Position numbers and translations under genes: made by a program
NCBI GenBank assembly: GCA_045532175.1
Contig: JAZSFK010000045.1
Location: 1 to 41,164 of the forward strand
Source of the DNA: Fimenecus sp045532175
GTDB taxonomy: Bacteria; Bacillota; Clostridia; Oscillospirales; Acutalibacteraceae
Length of the DNA: 41,164 bases
Reading direction: 5' to 3'
Shown: one piece after another, positions 6,028-13,705 of the stretch
Layout: every line of letters starts with the position of its first letter
Numbering within the stretch: position 1 is the stretch's first letter
Notes under the pieces: generated by a model
What the model was told of the DNA's origin: nothing
What the model saw: the letters and a program-made list of their open reading frames with translations, nothing else
The model's database searches: none

Positions 6028-8562
6028 TTATTTTTTCTTTGCAGTCTTTTTTGCTGCTTTTTTAGCAGCTTTTTCTGCCTTTAACTGTGCTGCATAAGCA
6101 TCAGCTTCTTCTTTATCCTTACGAGCTTTTGCATCAGCTTCAGCCTGAGCCTGCTCTAAACGAACCTTAGCTTCTTCATACATTTCAGCAATATCTTCAA
6201 AATGCTTGTAGTTTTCTTCTTGTTTTACAACCTTTTCAGCATCGAGATATGGTTTTGCTGCACGTGCAAAGTAAGCGTGCTTATCCATTTCAGCCTTTGA
6301 TGCCTTTTTAGCTTCTGCTTTCTTAGCTTCATAAGCTTTGATGTCAGCCTTGATTGATTTAGCCTTATCCTTATCCTTTAATTTCTTTGCATCTCTTAAA
6401 TCAAGATAGAGAGCTTTGAGTTTCTCATCACAAGCATCTTCAACATCAAAGATTTTTTCGAGTTCTTCAAAGTTTGGCTGAACAAGTTCTTCATGTGCAT
6501 AGTATTTGTTGAGTGCCTTGTAAGAAGCTTTCTTCTTTCTGGCAAGTTCAATAGCAAACTTGCGGATTGCTTTTTCATCAGCTGTTCCCTTAGGCATAGC
6601 CTTTGCAGCAGCAAGCTCACTGTTGATTTCGTCAAGAGTCATAAGCTTAAGACCTTGAAGTCCTTCACTATAAATGCCCTTTTGAACATTATACTGATAC
6701 TTAAATACATCTGTTGAGAACTTATCAAGTTCCTCGCAAACAAACTTTGAAATTTCAATTTCTTCGTTGAAGTTATAGTCGTTTTTGTAAGCCTTTTTAG
6801 CAGCCTTCTTAGCTACTTTATCCTTGAGAGATTTGTATGACTTCTTATCAAGAACTTTTGGCTGTTCTGATGCCATTTCTCTTGCATTTCTGATAATATC
6901 GATACCTTCAACAAGTTTAGCATCATCAACGATGCCGTTTCCGTAGTCTTCAAAGAGTGCACGAACTCGAAGAACGCGGATAACGGATTTCTGCTTTTTC
7001 TCATTAAAGTCATACCAGAAGTACGGAATAACGTTCATAAATGCGCCGACAGCAGCGATGATGATAAGAGAGTGAATCAACGGAAGGAAAATATTAAGGT
7101 CATACAATGCTGAGTATGGGTTTTCATAGTTGTTCTGACCCTTTTGTAACTGTTCGGCAAGAATCTGTCCGACAGTTTTACCGTCACCGAGAACACGGTT
7201 AAGAACCTCAGGGTTTGCTGTTACCTTTCTTGCCATTTCAGCTGTAATACCGCCCTTTTCGTAAATAACAGGAAGAACAGCGGATGTACCGAGAGTAATT
7301 ACAGTACCGATAGTAGCAACAGCAGAGAACATACCGTCGATTCTTTCGCCTGTCTGATACTGCTGATAGTCACGGATGTCAGCCTGAATTGTCGGGTTAA
7401 GGATATGTGCAAATGAACCCATCAATGCGTTAAGGTAAAGACAACCCATAACAAGCCAGATTGTAAGATTATTGATTTCCTGTGTGAACGGAAGCATCAT
7501 AAGAATGAATACAACGTTCATAAGGTTAGTAACAACAAGAACTGATTTTTTACCCCATTTTCTGATGCAGAAAGGAGCAGCAATCATACCCCAGAGAGAT
7601 GCGTTACCGTAAAGTGTAACAACAAGACCGTAAACATTACCTGAGCAAGCACCGCCATAGTTGTAAAGCCAGTTAAGAATGTTTGCGTATGCAGATTCAA
7701 GGAAGCCAATCCAACCTGCAAGTGAGATAATCCAGAAATATTTGTTCTTTGCAACTGCACGAAGAGCATCGGTAAATTTAATCTGAACAACGTGAGTTCT
7801 TGCCTGAACAATTTTTTCTTCAGTATATTTATAAACGATAATACAAAGAAGAATACCACCCACAGCAAGGATGGGGTAGAGGAATCTGTAAACACGGATA
7901 TCTGTTGTGTTTGTATGGAAAATGTTTTGAGCAATAATTGGTGTAAAAAGATTTACAACTGTTGGAGCGAATGAGTAAACAACACTCTTGATTGATGCAA
8001 CGTCAGCTCTTTCCTGTGTGTTGGGAGAAAGAACGTGAATAAGGTTTTCATATCCGTCATAGAAGAAATAATAGATAAAGTTCAACGCAATATTCAAAAC
8101 AAGAATTATTGCACATTTTGCAACATAATCTTTTTCTCTGCCGAAAAGCATACCTTCGCCAACGATAAGACTTAACTTATCGTACGGGAACCATACTATC
8201 AGGTTACAGATAATGGCAGTCGGAATAGCCATTGTAACTATGTACGGACGATATTTACCTGCTTTGTTTCTTGTGTTATCGATAATTGTTGCACGAATTC
8301 CTGTGAAAGGAATATTGATGAGAATAGCGATAACGTAGAGTAAGTACATATCAGTAGCACCAACACCAAGTGTTGATGAGATAAGTGTGTTACCCATAGA
8401 TAAAAGACAGGCATTACCTAATGTGATAATCATGTAAGCACCGATACCACCGCCGGAATAAGCGGCAATTTCACGGTAAGGCATATATCTGCCTTTTGGT
8501 GGTGTTTTCCAATGGGTTTTGACCATGTCAACACCGGTTTTAACTGTTTGAGTTAAATTCAT
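6028..8562 (-). CDS. MFS/GPH-type sugar:cation symporter with long charged C-terminal tail
   Basis: An 844-residue membrane protein. The first ~520 residues hold about 12 hydrophobic segments in the pattern of the glycoside-pentoside-hexuronide:cation symporter branch of the major facilitator superfamily (MFS_2), including the RATIIDNTRNKAGKYRPYI loop between early helices. The substrate is probably a sugar or glycoside but cannot be read from the sequence. Residues from about 530 to 844 form an unusual cytoplasmic extension that is very rich in Lys, Ala and Glu, likely helical or coiled coil, ending in a histone-like KAAKKAAKKTAKKK. The usual family length is about 450-500. The start ATG 8562 follows AAGGAG by 8 bases; a GTG three codons earlier lies inside that site. 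It is monocistronic and convergent with the RepA_N-like gene. Confidence 0.85.
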   Translation of the reverse strand: MNLTQTVKTGVDMVKTHWKTPPKGRYMPYREIAAYSGGGIGAYMIITLGNACLLSMGNTLISSTLGVGATDMYLLYVIAILINIPFTGIRATIIDNTRNKAGKYRPYIVTMAIPTAIICNLIVWFPYDKLSLIVGEGMLFGREKDYVAKCAIILVLNIALNFIYYFFYDGYENLIHVLSPNTQERADVASIKSVVYSFAPTVVNLFTPIIAQNIFHTNTTDIRVYRFLYPILAVGGILLCIIVYKYTEEKIVQARTHVVQIKFTDALRAVAKNKYFWIISLAGWIGFLESAYANILNWLYNYGGACSGNVYGLVVTLYGNASLWGMIAAPFCIRKWGKKSVLVVTNLMNVVFILMMLPFTQEINNLTIWLVMGCLYLNALMGSFAHILNPTIQADIRDYQQYQTGERIDGMFSAVATIGTVITLGTSAVLPVIYEKGGITAEMARKVTANPEVLNRVLGDGKTVGQILAEQLQKGQNNYENPYSALYDLNIFLPLIHSLIIIAAVGAFMNVIPYFWYDFNEKKQKSVIRVLRVRALFEDYGNGIVDDAKLVEGIDIIRNAREMASEQPKVLDKKSYKSLKDKVAKKAAKKAYKNDYNFNEEIEISKFVCEELDKFSTDVFKYQYNVQKGIYSEGLQGLKLMTLDEINSELAAAKAMPKGTADEKAIRKFAIELARKKKASYKALNKYYAHEELVQPNFEELEKIFDVEDACDEKLKALYLDLRDAKKLKDKDKAKSIKADIKAYEAKKAEAKKASKAEMDKHAYFARAAKPYLDAEKVVKQEENYKHFEDIAEMYEEAKVRLEQAQAEADAKARKDKEEADAYAAQLKAEKAAKKAAKKTAKKK

Positions 8563-8601
8563 TTTTTGCACTCCTTATATTATAGTATATATAACTTACA
8601 T

Positions 8602-8630
8602 ATTTTAGCATATTTTTAAAATCTATTCAA
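8602..8630 (-). promoter_or_regulatory. Predicted promoter of the MFS/GPH transporter
   Basis: On the minus strand TTGAAT (8630-8625), a 17-base spacer and TAAAAT (8607-8602) fit a primary-sigma promoter 40 bases before the start codon. Confidence 0.55.
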
Positions 8631-8769
8631 CGAAGAAAAGCAAATTTTAACAAAAAATGAACAGAAAAGCATATTTTCGTTAGATGTGTATAAAAAAGAA
8701 GAAATGTAATTGTGCAAATTGCTCAATCGATTCGGAATATAAAATTGAAGATTTTTATATATTTTTCTA

Positions 8770-8798
8770 TTGACAAATTAAGATGTAGGGTTGATAAT
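8770..8798 (+). promoter_or_regulatory. Promoter of the mgtE leader
   Basis: TTGACA (8770-8775), 17-base spacer, GATAAT (8793-8798). Transcription would begin near 8805, just before the M-box aptamer. Confidence 0.8.
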
Positions 8799-8812
8799 AA
8801 ATAGGTAATAAC

Positions 8813-8970
8813 TTATTCGGTAGGTAAGGCTACCACAGGGATACGGATTACTGCCGCGAAGCGATGGAGACATCGCAAGTTGGTTAGCAAGTCACATCGA
8901 AAAACAAGGTGTGATTTAATGTAATTTCATCGCCCTGCGAAGCTAAAGCTTGAACGAAATTTGTGGGATA
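8813..8970 (+). ncRNA. M-box (ykoK) magnesium riboswitch
   Basis: The leader before mgtE carries the ordered M-box landmarks: GGTAGGTAAGGCTACC, then GGATACGGATTACTGCCGCG, a GATGGAGACATC hairpin, a TCACA...TGTGA hairpin and the conserved GCTAAAGCT near 8941-8950. This RNA class binds Mg2+ and shuts down expression of magnesium importers when the ion is plentiful. An intrinsic terminator follows immediately as the expression platform. The downstream gene, mgtE, is the expected target. The exact ends are approximate. Confidence 0.92.
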
Positions 8971-8973
8971 TTG

Positions 8974-9015
8974 ACTGCATTTTTGCGTTTGAGCGAGAAT
9001 GCAGTTTTTTAATTT
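8974..9015 (+). terminator. Riboswitch-controlled terminator before mgtE
   Basis: ACTGCATT (8974-8981) pairs with AATGCAGT (8998-9005), followed by TTTTTTAATTTT. It is the expression platform of the M-box: terminator formation when Mg2+ is bound would stop transcription before mgtE. Confidence 0.85.
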
Positions 9016-9031
9016 TAAAGGAGTGAATTTT

Positions 9032-9100
9032 GTGGACACGTGCCGAAGTACAATAGCGAAACCCCCGAGTATTATTGCGGACTGTGTCTGCATATTTTAA
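9032..9100 (+). CDS. Possible 22-codon leader peptide in the mgtE leader
   Basis: A GTG codon at 9032 lies 8 bases behind AAAGGAG, a strong ribosome binding site, and opens a 22-codon frame ending in TAA at 9098-9100. The product would read MDTCRSTIAKPPSIIADCVC and then IF. The frame lies after the riboswitch terminator and 50 bases before mgtE. Its 3' part sits in a hairpin (CGAGTAT 9066-9072 with ATACTCG 9103-9109, extended by GAAAC/GTTTC). It contains a Pro-Pro pair, a slow-translation motif. No family is recognised; whether it is translated is unknown. Confidence 0.45.
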   Translation: MDTCRSTIAKPPSIIADCVCIF

Positions 9101-9118
9101 GGATACTCGCCGAGTTTC
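9058..9118 (+). promoter_or_regulatory. Second hairpin in the mgtE leader
   Basis: GAAAC (9058-9062) and CGAGTAT (9066-9072) pair with ATACTCG (9103-9109) and GTTTC (9114-9118), enclosing the end of the possible leader peptide. There is no T-run after it, so it is not a terminator. A ribosome translating the leader frame would disrupt it. A regulatory role is inferred only. Confidence 0.4.
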
Positions 9119-9150
9119 ACAAACTTAAACTGAATTAAGGAGTGAAATGA

Positions 9151-10491
9151 ATGGAAACCTTAGAAATTATAAAGGAGCTTCTTGAAAACAAAAGCTGGAA
9201 GACTCTGAAAGAACTTCTTGATGAGATGAATGAGCAGGATATTGCGGAAATCTTTATGGAGCTTGAGGAACGCGACCTGACACTTATTTACCGTTTGCTG
9301 AATAAGGAGTTGGCAGCAGAAGTTTTTGTTAATATGGAGCCTGAATATCAGGAACAGCTTATCCGTGCGTTCAGCGACGCCGAGCTTCGTGAGGTTCTTG
9401 AGGAATTATATGTTGACGATGCTGTTGACCTTATTGAGGAAATGCCGGCAACACTTGTAAAACGTATTCTGAAGCATACTGACCCTGATATGCGTAAGAG
9501 CATCAATGATATTCTTAAATACCCCGAGGACTCAGCCGGTAGTATTATGACTATCGAGTACGTTGACCTTAAAAGGGGAATGACGGTTGCGGATGCATTT
9601 ACAAGAATACGCAGAACGGGTGTTGATAAGGAAACAATTTATACCTGTTATGTAACTGACAGTAAAAGAAAGTTAAAGGGTTATGTAACGGTCAAGGACT
9701 TACTTCTTGCGGATGAAAATGCTGAAATCCGTGAGGTTATGGAGGATAACGTAATCTCCGTAACCACATACGAAGATAAAGAAGTCGTTGCAGATATTTT
9801 CCAGAAATACGACTTGGTTGTTTTGCCCGTTGTTGACGGAGAAAATCGTCTTGTCGGCATTATCACAGTCGATGACGCTATCGACGTTTTGCAGGAAGAA
9901 ATCACGGAAGATATGGAATTGATGGCTGCTATTACACCTACTGACAAGCCGTATCTTAAAATGAGTGTTTTTGAAAATTTTAAAAAACGTATTCCGTGGC
10001 TTATGCTTTTGATGGTATCTGCAACCTTTACCGAAAAGATTATAACCCATTTTGAGGGTGCTTTAACAGCTTGTGTTGCATTGACCGCCTTTATTCCGAT
10101 GCTTACCGGTACCTGCGGTAACTGCGGTAATCAGTCCTCATCAACAATTATTCGTGGACTTTCTCTTGGGGAAATCGAGTTCAGAGATACGTTAAAGGTA
10201 GTTCTTAAAGAATTCCTGATTGCATTAATTTGTGGCGTTGCATTGGCAATTGTCAATTTTGCAAAACTTATGATTTTTGATGACATCGGCTGGCGTGTTG
10301 CACTTGTTGTCAGCGTTACAATGATTGCAGCGGTTGTGTTTGCCAAGGTTGTAGGCTCAGTATTGCCTGTAATTGCAAAAAAAATAGGCTTTGACCCTGC
10401 GGTAATGTCAAGCCCGTTTATTTCAACCATTGTGGATGCCGTAACTCTTTTGATTTACTTTGCAATCGCATCATCAGTATTAAAATTATAA
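9151..10491 (+). CDS. mgtE: Magnesium transporter MgtE
   Basis: A 446-residue MgtE-family Mg2+ channel/transporter of the cytoplasmic membrane. Domains in order: an acidic helical N-domain (to about 130, with LIEEMPATLVKRIL), a pair of CBS domains (about 135-255, including GYVTVKDLLLADENAEI and LVGIITVDDAIDVLQEE), a connecting helix, and five transmembrane segments (about 280-446) with the pore motif near ACVALTAFIPMLTGTCGNCGNQSS. Length equals that of typical MgtE. ATG 9151 follows AAGGAG. The gene is alone behind an M-box riboswitch, the usual magnesium feedback control for this family. Confidence 0.96.
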   Translation: METLEIIKELLENKSWKTLKELLDEMNEQDIAEIFMELEERDLTLIYRLLNKELAAEVFVNMEPEYQEQLIRAFSDAELREVLEELYVDDAVDLIEEMPATLVKRILKHTDPDMRKSINDILKYPEDSAGSIMTIEYVDLKRGMTVADAFTRIRRTGVDKETIYTCYVTDSKRKLKGYVTVKDLLLADENAEIREVMEDNVISVTTYEDKEVVADIFQKYDLVVLPVVDGENRLVGIITVDDAIDVLQEEITEDMELMAAITPTDKPYLKMSVFENFKKRIPWLMLLMVSATFTEKIITHFEGALTACVALTAFIPMLTGTCGNCGNQSSSTIIRGLSLGEIEFRDTLKVVLKEFLIALICGVALAIVNFAKLMIFDDIGWRVALVVSVTMIAAVVFAKVVGSVLPVIAKKIGFDPAVMSSPFISTIVDAVTLLIYFAIASSVLKL

Positions 10492-10495
10492 AAAT

Positions 10496-10535
10496 AACCA
10501 GTTGTAGGCTAAACTTACAACTGGTTTAATTTTTT
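10496..10535 (+). terminator. Bidirectional terminator, mgtE / hypothetical gene
   Basis: AACCAGTTGTA (10496-10506) pairs perfectly with TACAACTGGTT (10517-10527), followed by TAATTTTTT. It sits between two convergent genes; read on the minus strand it has a shorter T-rich tail, TTATTTTTATA. Confidence 0.88.
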
Positions 10536-11103
10536 ATTTAACAAAGTCGTAACTGTCAACAATCTTCTCGATTTCGTGTTCTGCAACCTCAAAAAGACGT
10601 TTTCCTAAATTAGTGTAATACTCATTTTTACCTTCACCGCAAAGCATAGCAAAGGAAACACCGATGTTTTCAGGGATTTCAACAGCCTTTCTCACGGCAA
10701 GATAATAGAAGCTGTATTCAGCAGCGTCATCCAGTCTGTCGTAAAATTCTGCTGCCTTCTTAATTACAGTATCGTATAAAGCATTAACAGCAGTATTCGA
10801 GAGAAGGGTAGCGGGGAGAAAACGGTTGATACAGTATTCCGCAGTAAACACAAGAAGCACCTTAATGTGATACATATCATCCTCATCACGCTTAATTTCG
10901 CCAACTTCACCTTCAAGCTGTGAAAGTAATGAGGGTTCATCAACAAAAATTTCAGCAAGATGCTTACCTAATTGCTTTGCCTTTAAAATGTTTCCGTTGC
11001 TTCTGTGCTTGGTCATTTCGGCAATAATATTAACTTCGTTAGGAGTATTTTCAGAATTTCCTCCGTCATTAAATATTTTCATATCGCTATCATCAAAAAG
11101 CAT
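10534..11103 (-). CDS. Conserved hypothetical protein (189 aa)
   Basis: A 189-residue, mostly helical, acidic protein that I do not recognise. There is no signal peptide, membrane segment or known catalytic motif. The first ~25 residues are polar and probably disordered (DGGNSENTPNE); the rest alternates amphipathic helices, with a Tyr/Phe-rich stretch AAEFYDRLDDAAEYSFYYLAV. ATG 11103 follows AAGGAGG, so it is very likely a real gene. It lies 36 bases downstream of the PHP phosphoesterase gene on the same strand and is probably cotranscribed with it. Its product may be cytoplasmic. No function is proposed. Confidence 0.75.
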   Translation of the reverse strand: MLFDDSDMKIFNDGGNSENTPNEVNIIAEMTKHRSNGNILKAKQLGKHLAEIFVDEPSLLSQLEGEVGEIKRDEDDMYHIKVLLVFTAEYCINRFLPATLLSNTAVNALYDTVIKKAAEFYDRLDDAAEYSFYYLAVRKAVEIPENIGVSFAMLCGEGKNEYYTNLGKRLFEVAEHEIEKIVDSYDFVK

Positions 11104-11139
11104 ATTAAACCCTCCTTGTCAGATGCTTATAATGTTATT

Positions 11140-12015
11140 TTATTCAGAAACAGCCTGATTAGCTAACTTTTTTTGTAATCTTTTTTGCTTTGATTTGTAT
11201 GTAAGTAATGAGTGTAAACAGTCATCAGGAGTTGTGTAGTCGCCAATGGAAACCGTGTACTCATTGTAAAGTCCGTGGAAATCACTACCACCGGTTGCAA
11301 GGATTTTCTTCTTTGAAGCGTATTTCTTTAATACTGCCTGTTGCTCCTCATTTGCACTCGGATGGAAAACTTCAATTCCGTCAATGCCGTATTCAATGTA
11401 ATCATCCAGAATGTCAAGGCAATCGCTCTTTACAGGGTGAGCAAGAATTGCAATACCGCCTGCTGTATGAATAGCATCAATAACATCTTTTACATTTTCA
11501 TATTTTGGTACAACAAGAATGTTGTTTTCACTTTCCTTTGTGAAAAGGGATTTGTAAACATCTCCGTTAAAGGAGTCGGCGTAGCCACATTCCATAAGTG
11601 CCTGCATAATATGTTTTTTGTAAAGATTTGTTGAGCCTGTTGCACATTTCATAATAAACTCTGTGGCTATGGGATAACGCTTTGCAGTCTGAAGCATCAT
11701 AAAATGACCTGCTTTTTTACGTGCCAATGAGTTTCTCTTGCAAAGTCCTTCAAGCATATCGGGGGAATCCGGTAAATAGCAAAGAATGTGAACATTTTTT
11801 TCGTTTTTCTCATCAGTAGCAGACAGCTCAACACCGGGAATAACCTGAATACCCTGACGTGCACCGATTATTTTGCCGCGAACAGTACCTGCAAGGCAGT
11901 CGTGGTCAGTAATAGCGATAGTTTCAATACCTTTTTTCTTGGCAAGGGAAATAATGTCTTCAATGCCCAATGTTCCGTCCGATAATCTTGTGTGACAATG
12001 TAAATCTCCGCTCAA
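11140..12015 (-). CDS. PHP-domain phosphoesterase
   Basis: A 291-residue PHP-domain metal-dependent phosphoesterase. Metal-site motifs are in order: GDLHCHTRLSDG at the N-terminus, AITDHDC, PGVELSA, a central AHP, and GGSDFHG near the C-terminus. Proteins of this kind include the 3',5'-nucleotide bisphosphate and oligoribonucleotide phosphatases related to YciV/RNase AM; the exact substrate is not determined here. I start at TTG 12015, six bases behind GGAGGG; an in-frame TTG at 12030 lies upstream of that ribosome binding site, which would then fall in the coding sequence. It leads a probable two-gene transcript with the hypothetical gene downstream. Confidence 0.88.
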   Translation of the reverse strand: MSGDLHCHTRLSDGTLGIEDIISLAKKKGIETIAITDHDCLAGTVRGKIIGARQGIQVIPGVELSATDEKNEKNVHILCYLPDSPDMLEGLCKRNSLARKKAGHFMMLQTAKRYPIATEFIMKCATGSTNLYKKHIMQALMECGYADSFNGDVYKSLFTKESENNILVVPKYENVKDVIDAIHTAGGIAILAHPVKSDCLDILDDYIEYGIDGIEVFHPSANEEQQAVLKKYASKKKILATGGSDFHGLYNEYTVSIGDYTTPDDCLHSLLTYKSKQKRLQKKLANQAVSE

Positions 12016-12100
12016 AACAAAACCCTCCAAATGAACTTTACAATATGTGTCTAAAAAAGCGTATAATTACCTCAATATATAATACAAGTATATAACAATT

Positions 12101-12131
12101 TTGTGGAAAAATCAAGAACTTGTGGAAAAAT
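12101..12131. repeat. Two TTGTGGAAAAAT direct repeats
   Basis: The gap 12016-12304 holds the permease terminator and, nearer the PHP gene, two copies of TTGTGGAAAAAT at 12101 and 12120, 19 bases apart. They resemble loose DnaA boxes on the minus strand, or an unknown operator. No gene is seen in this gap. Confidence 0.4.
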
Positions 12132-12211
12132 TGTTCTATAATAACTAAAAATAACCTTCTTTTGTTCAAATAGTAGAAAATGCTAATTAAATTTTGTTTG
12201 TATGCACAAAG

Positions 12212-12257
12212 AAAAAAAGCGTTGCTTCGGGAACAAAACATTCCTTTTTGCAACGCC
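12212..12257 (-). terminator. Terminator after the C-S lyase/permease operon
   Basis: On the minus strand GCGTTGC (12256-12250) pairs with GCAACGC (12225-12219), with an inner GGAA/TTCC pairing, followed by TTTTTTTC. It lies 48 bases beyond the permease stop. Confidence 0.85.
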
Positions 12258-12304
12258 TTTATTCATCTAATCAATAAAGCAGTATTGTTTTTTTGTGAGA
12301 ACAA

Positions 12305-13693
12305 TCAGTTGTTTGCCATACTCTTTTCAACTGCTTTCTGAGCTTGCTCCTTTGCCTGTTGAAGTGCCTGAAGGTCGATTTTACCTGATTTGATTCTATA
12401 GAAGCTGTATACAAACAGGAAGACAACCATACCGATAATGAAATATTGGTCACCCGCTTTGAGTGTTGTGAAGAGTGCTACACTGATGATTAAATCTGCT
12501 AAAATTGCCAGTATAATTGTTATGATAAAAGCAAATTTCGGCATATGGAAGAAACTGTTTTTCCAAGCATCAGGATATTTTTTAAGAAGCTTGAACATAA
12601 GACAGTTGTTGATAAGATTAAGCACCATAGTCGGTATCATCATAAGTGAAATAAGCTCGCTGAGTCCCATATCAACAAACACGGGCACAACAGCAATTAT
12701 ATAAAGCACAAGCATCATCACCCAAGGGTAACCTTTTTTAGTCTTTTTACCAAGGGATGAAGGAAGCCAGCCATCTTCAATAGTAGCAAGCATCGGATGT
12801 TGAACACCTGCAATAGCACCGTAAAGTGATGTTGCAATAGCAAAACAAGCACCGCCAAGAGTGAAAATAACGTAAACTGCGTGTGGGAAAATCTGTTCTG
12901 CAACAACGCCAAGATTCTTATTTGCAACCTTTTCAACAGGAAGAACACCTACAGTAACAATTGCGATAAGAACATACACAATCATAACTACAAATGAGGC
13001 AATAAGAATTGCTTTCGGAAGTGAACGTTTCGGGTCTTTTGCGTCAGGAGTCATTTCTATCGGTCGCGTTGCACCCTGACAAGCAAAGCTCATCATTGCA
13101 ACAGCCATAATAAATCCGAATGGCCCGCCACTGAAATAACCCTCCGAAAATGGATTTACGGTTGAATAGTCAACCTTCGGAATACCTGCAATTATGTAAA
13201 CAAAAAGTGAAATAATAAGAACACCAACCATCACAAGGTTGAATTTACCCATAAACTTGCCACCCATAAAGGTCGTTGCAAAGAAAAATGTAATTATTCC
13301 TATGGCAATAAATTTGCCGTACGGTGCAATCTGCGGAAAGATGATTGAAGCATACTCAACAACTGAAAGACCGTACATAGCAAATGCAAGACCGGAAAAA
13401 ATGCTTGAAATTGCAGTTACTCCGACTAAAAGCGGTGGCTGTAAAAGTGCTGCCTGGCTGTAATGTCCGCCGGGAAGAACAAACATACCTGACATAAGTG
13501 TTTTATATGCGTAGGCAAAAAGCACAAGAATACACGCAACTACAAGTGCCAACGGAATTGAACGACCTGTAAAGCCTATTGCCGTACCCATTGAAACGAA
13601 TATGCCCGAGCCTATACAGTTACCGATTCCGTAACAGGAAAGCTCGGCAACGCTTAATTTCTTTTTGCCCTCTGATTTAACAGTACCCTTCAT
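12305..13693 (-). CDS. APC-family amino acid permease
   Basis: A 462-residue membrane protein of the amino acid-polyamine-organocation (APC) superfamily. The N-terminal helix 1 motif IGNCIGSGIFVSMG is the substrate/ion-binding unwound segment; about 12 hydrophobic helices follow, with the helix 6 region near FACQGATRPIEMTPDAKDPKRS, typical of this family. The tail is short and Lys/Gln-rich. The substrate is not readable. ATG 13693 follows AAGGAG. It lies 12 bases downstream of a C-S lyase/redoxin fusion gene, so the two are in one operon and the permease may import the sulfur amino acid used by that enzyme; this is inference from context. Confidence 0.88.
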   Translation of the reverse strand: MKGTVKSEGKKKLSVAELSCYGIGNCIGSGIFVSMGTAIGFTGRSIPLALVVACILVLFAYAYKTLMSGMFVLPGGHYSQAALLQPPLLVGVTAISSIFSGLAFAMYGLSVVEYASIIFPQIAPYGKFIAIGIITFFFATTFMGGKFMGKFNLVMVGVLIISLFVYIIAGIPKVDYSTVNPFSEGYFSGGPFGFIMAVAMMSFACQGATRPIEMTPDAKDPKRSLPKAILIASFVVMIVYVLIAIVTVGVLPVEKVANKNLGVVAEQIFPHAVYVIFTLGGACFAIATSLYGAIAGVQHPMLATIEDGWLPSSLGKKTKKGYPWVMMLVLYIIAVVPVFVDMGLSELISLMMIPTMVLNLINNCLMFKLLKKYPDAWKNSFFHMPKFAFIITIILAILADLIISVALFTTLKAGDQYFIIGMVVFLFVYSFYRIKSGKIDLQALQQAKEQAQKAVEKSMANN

Positions 13694-13705
13694 TTTAATT
13701 TCTCC

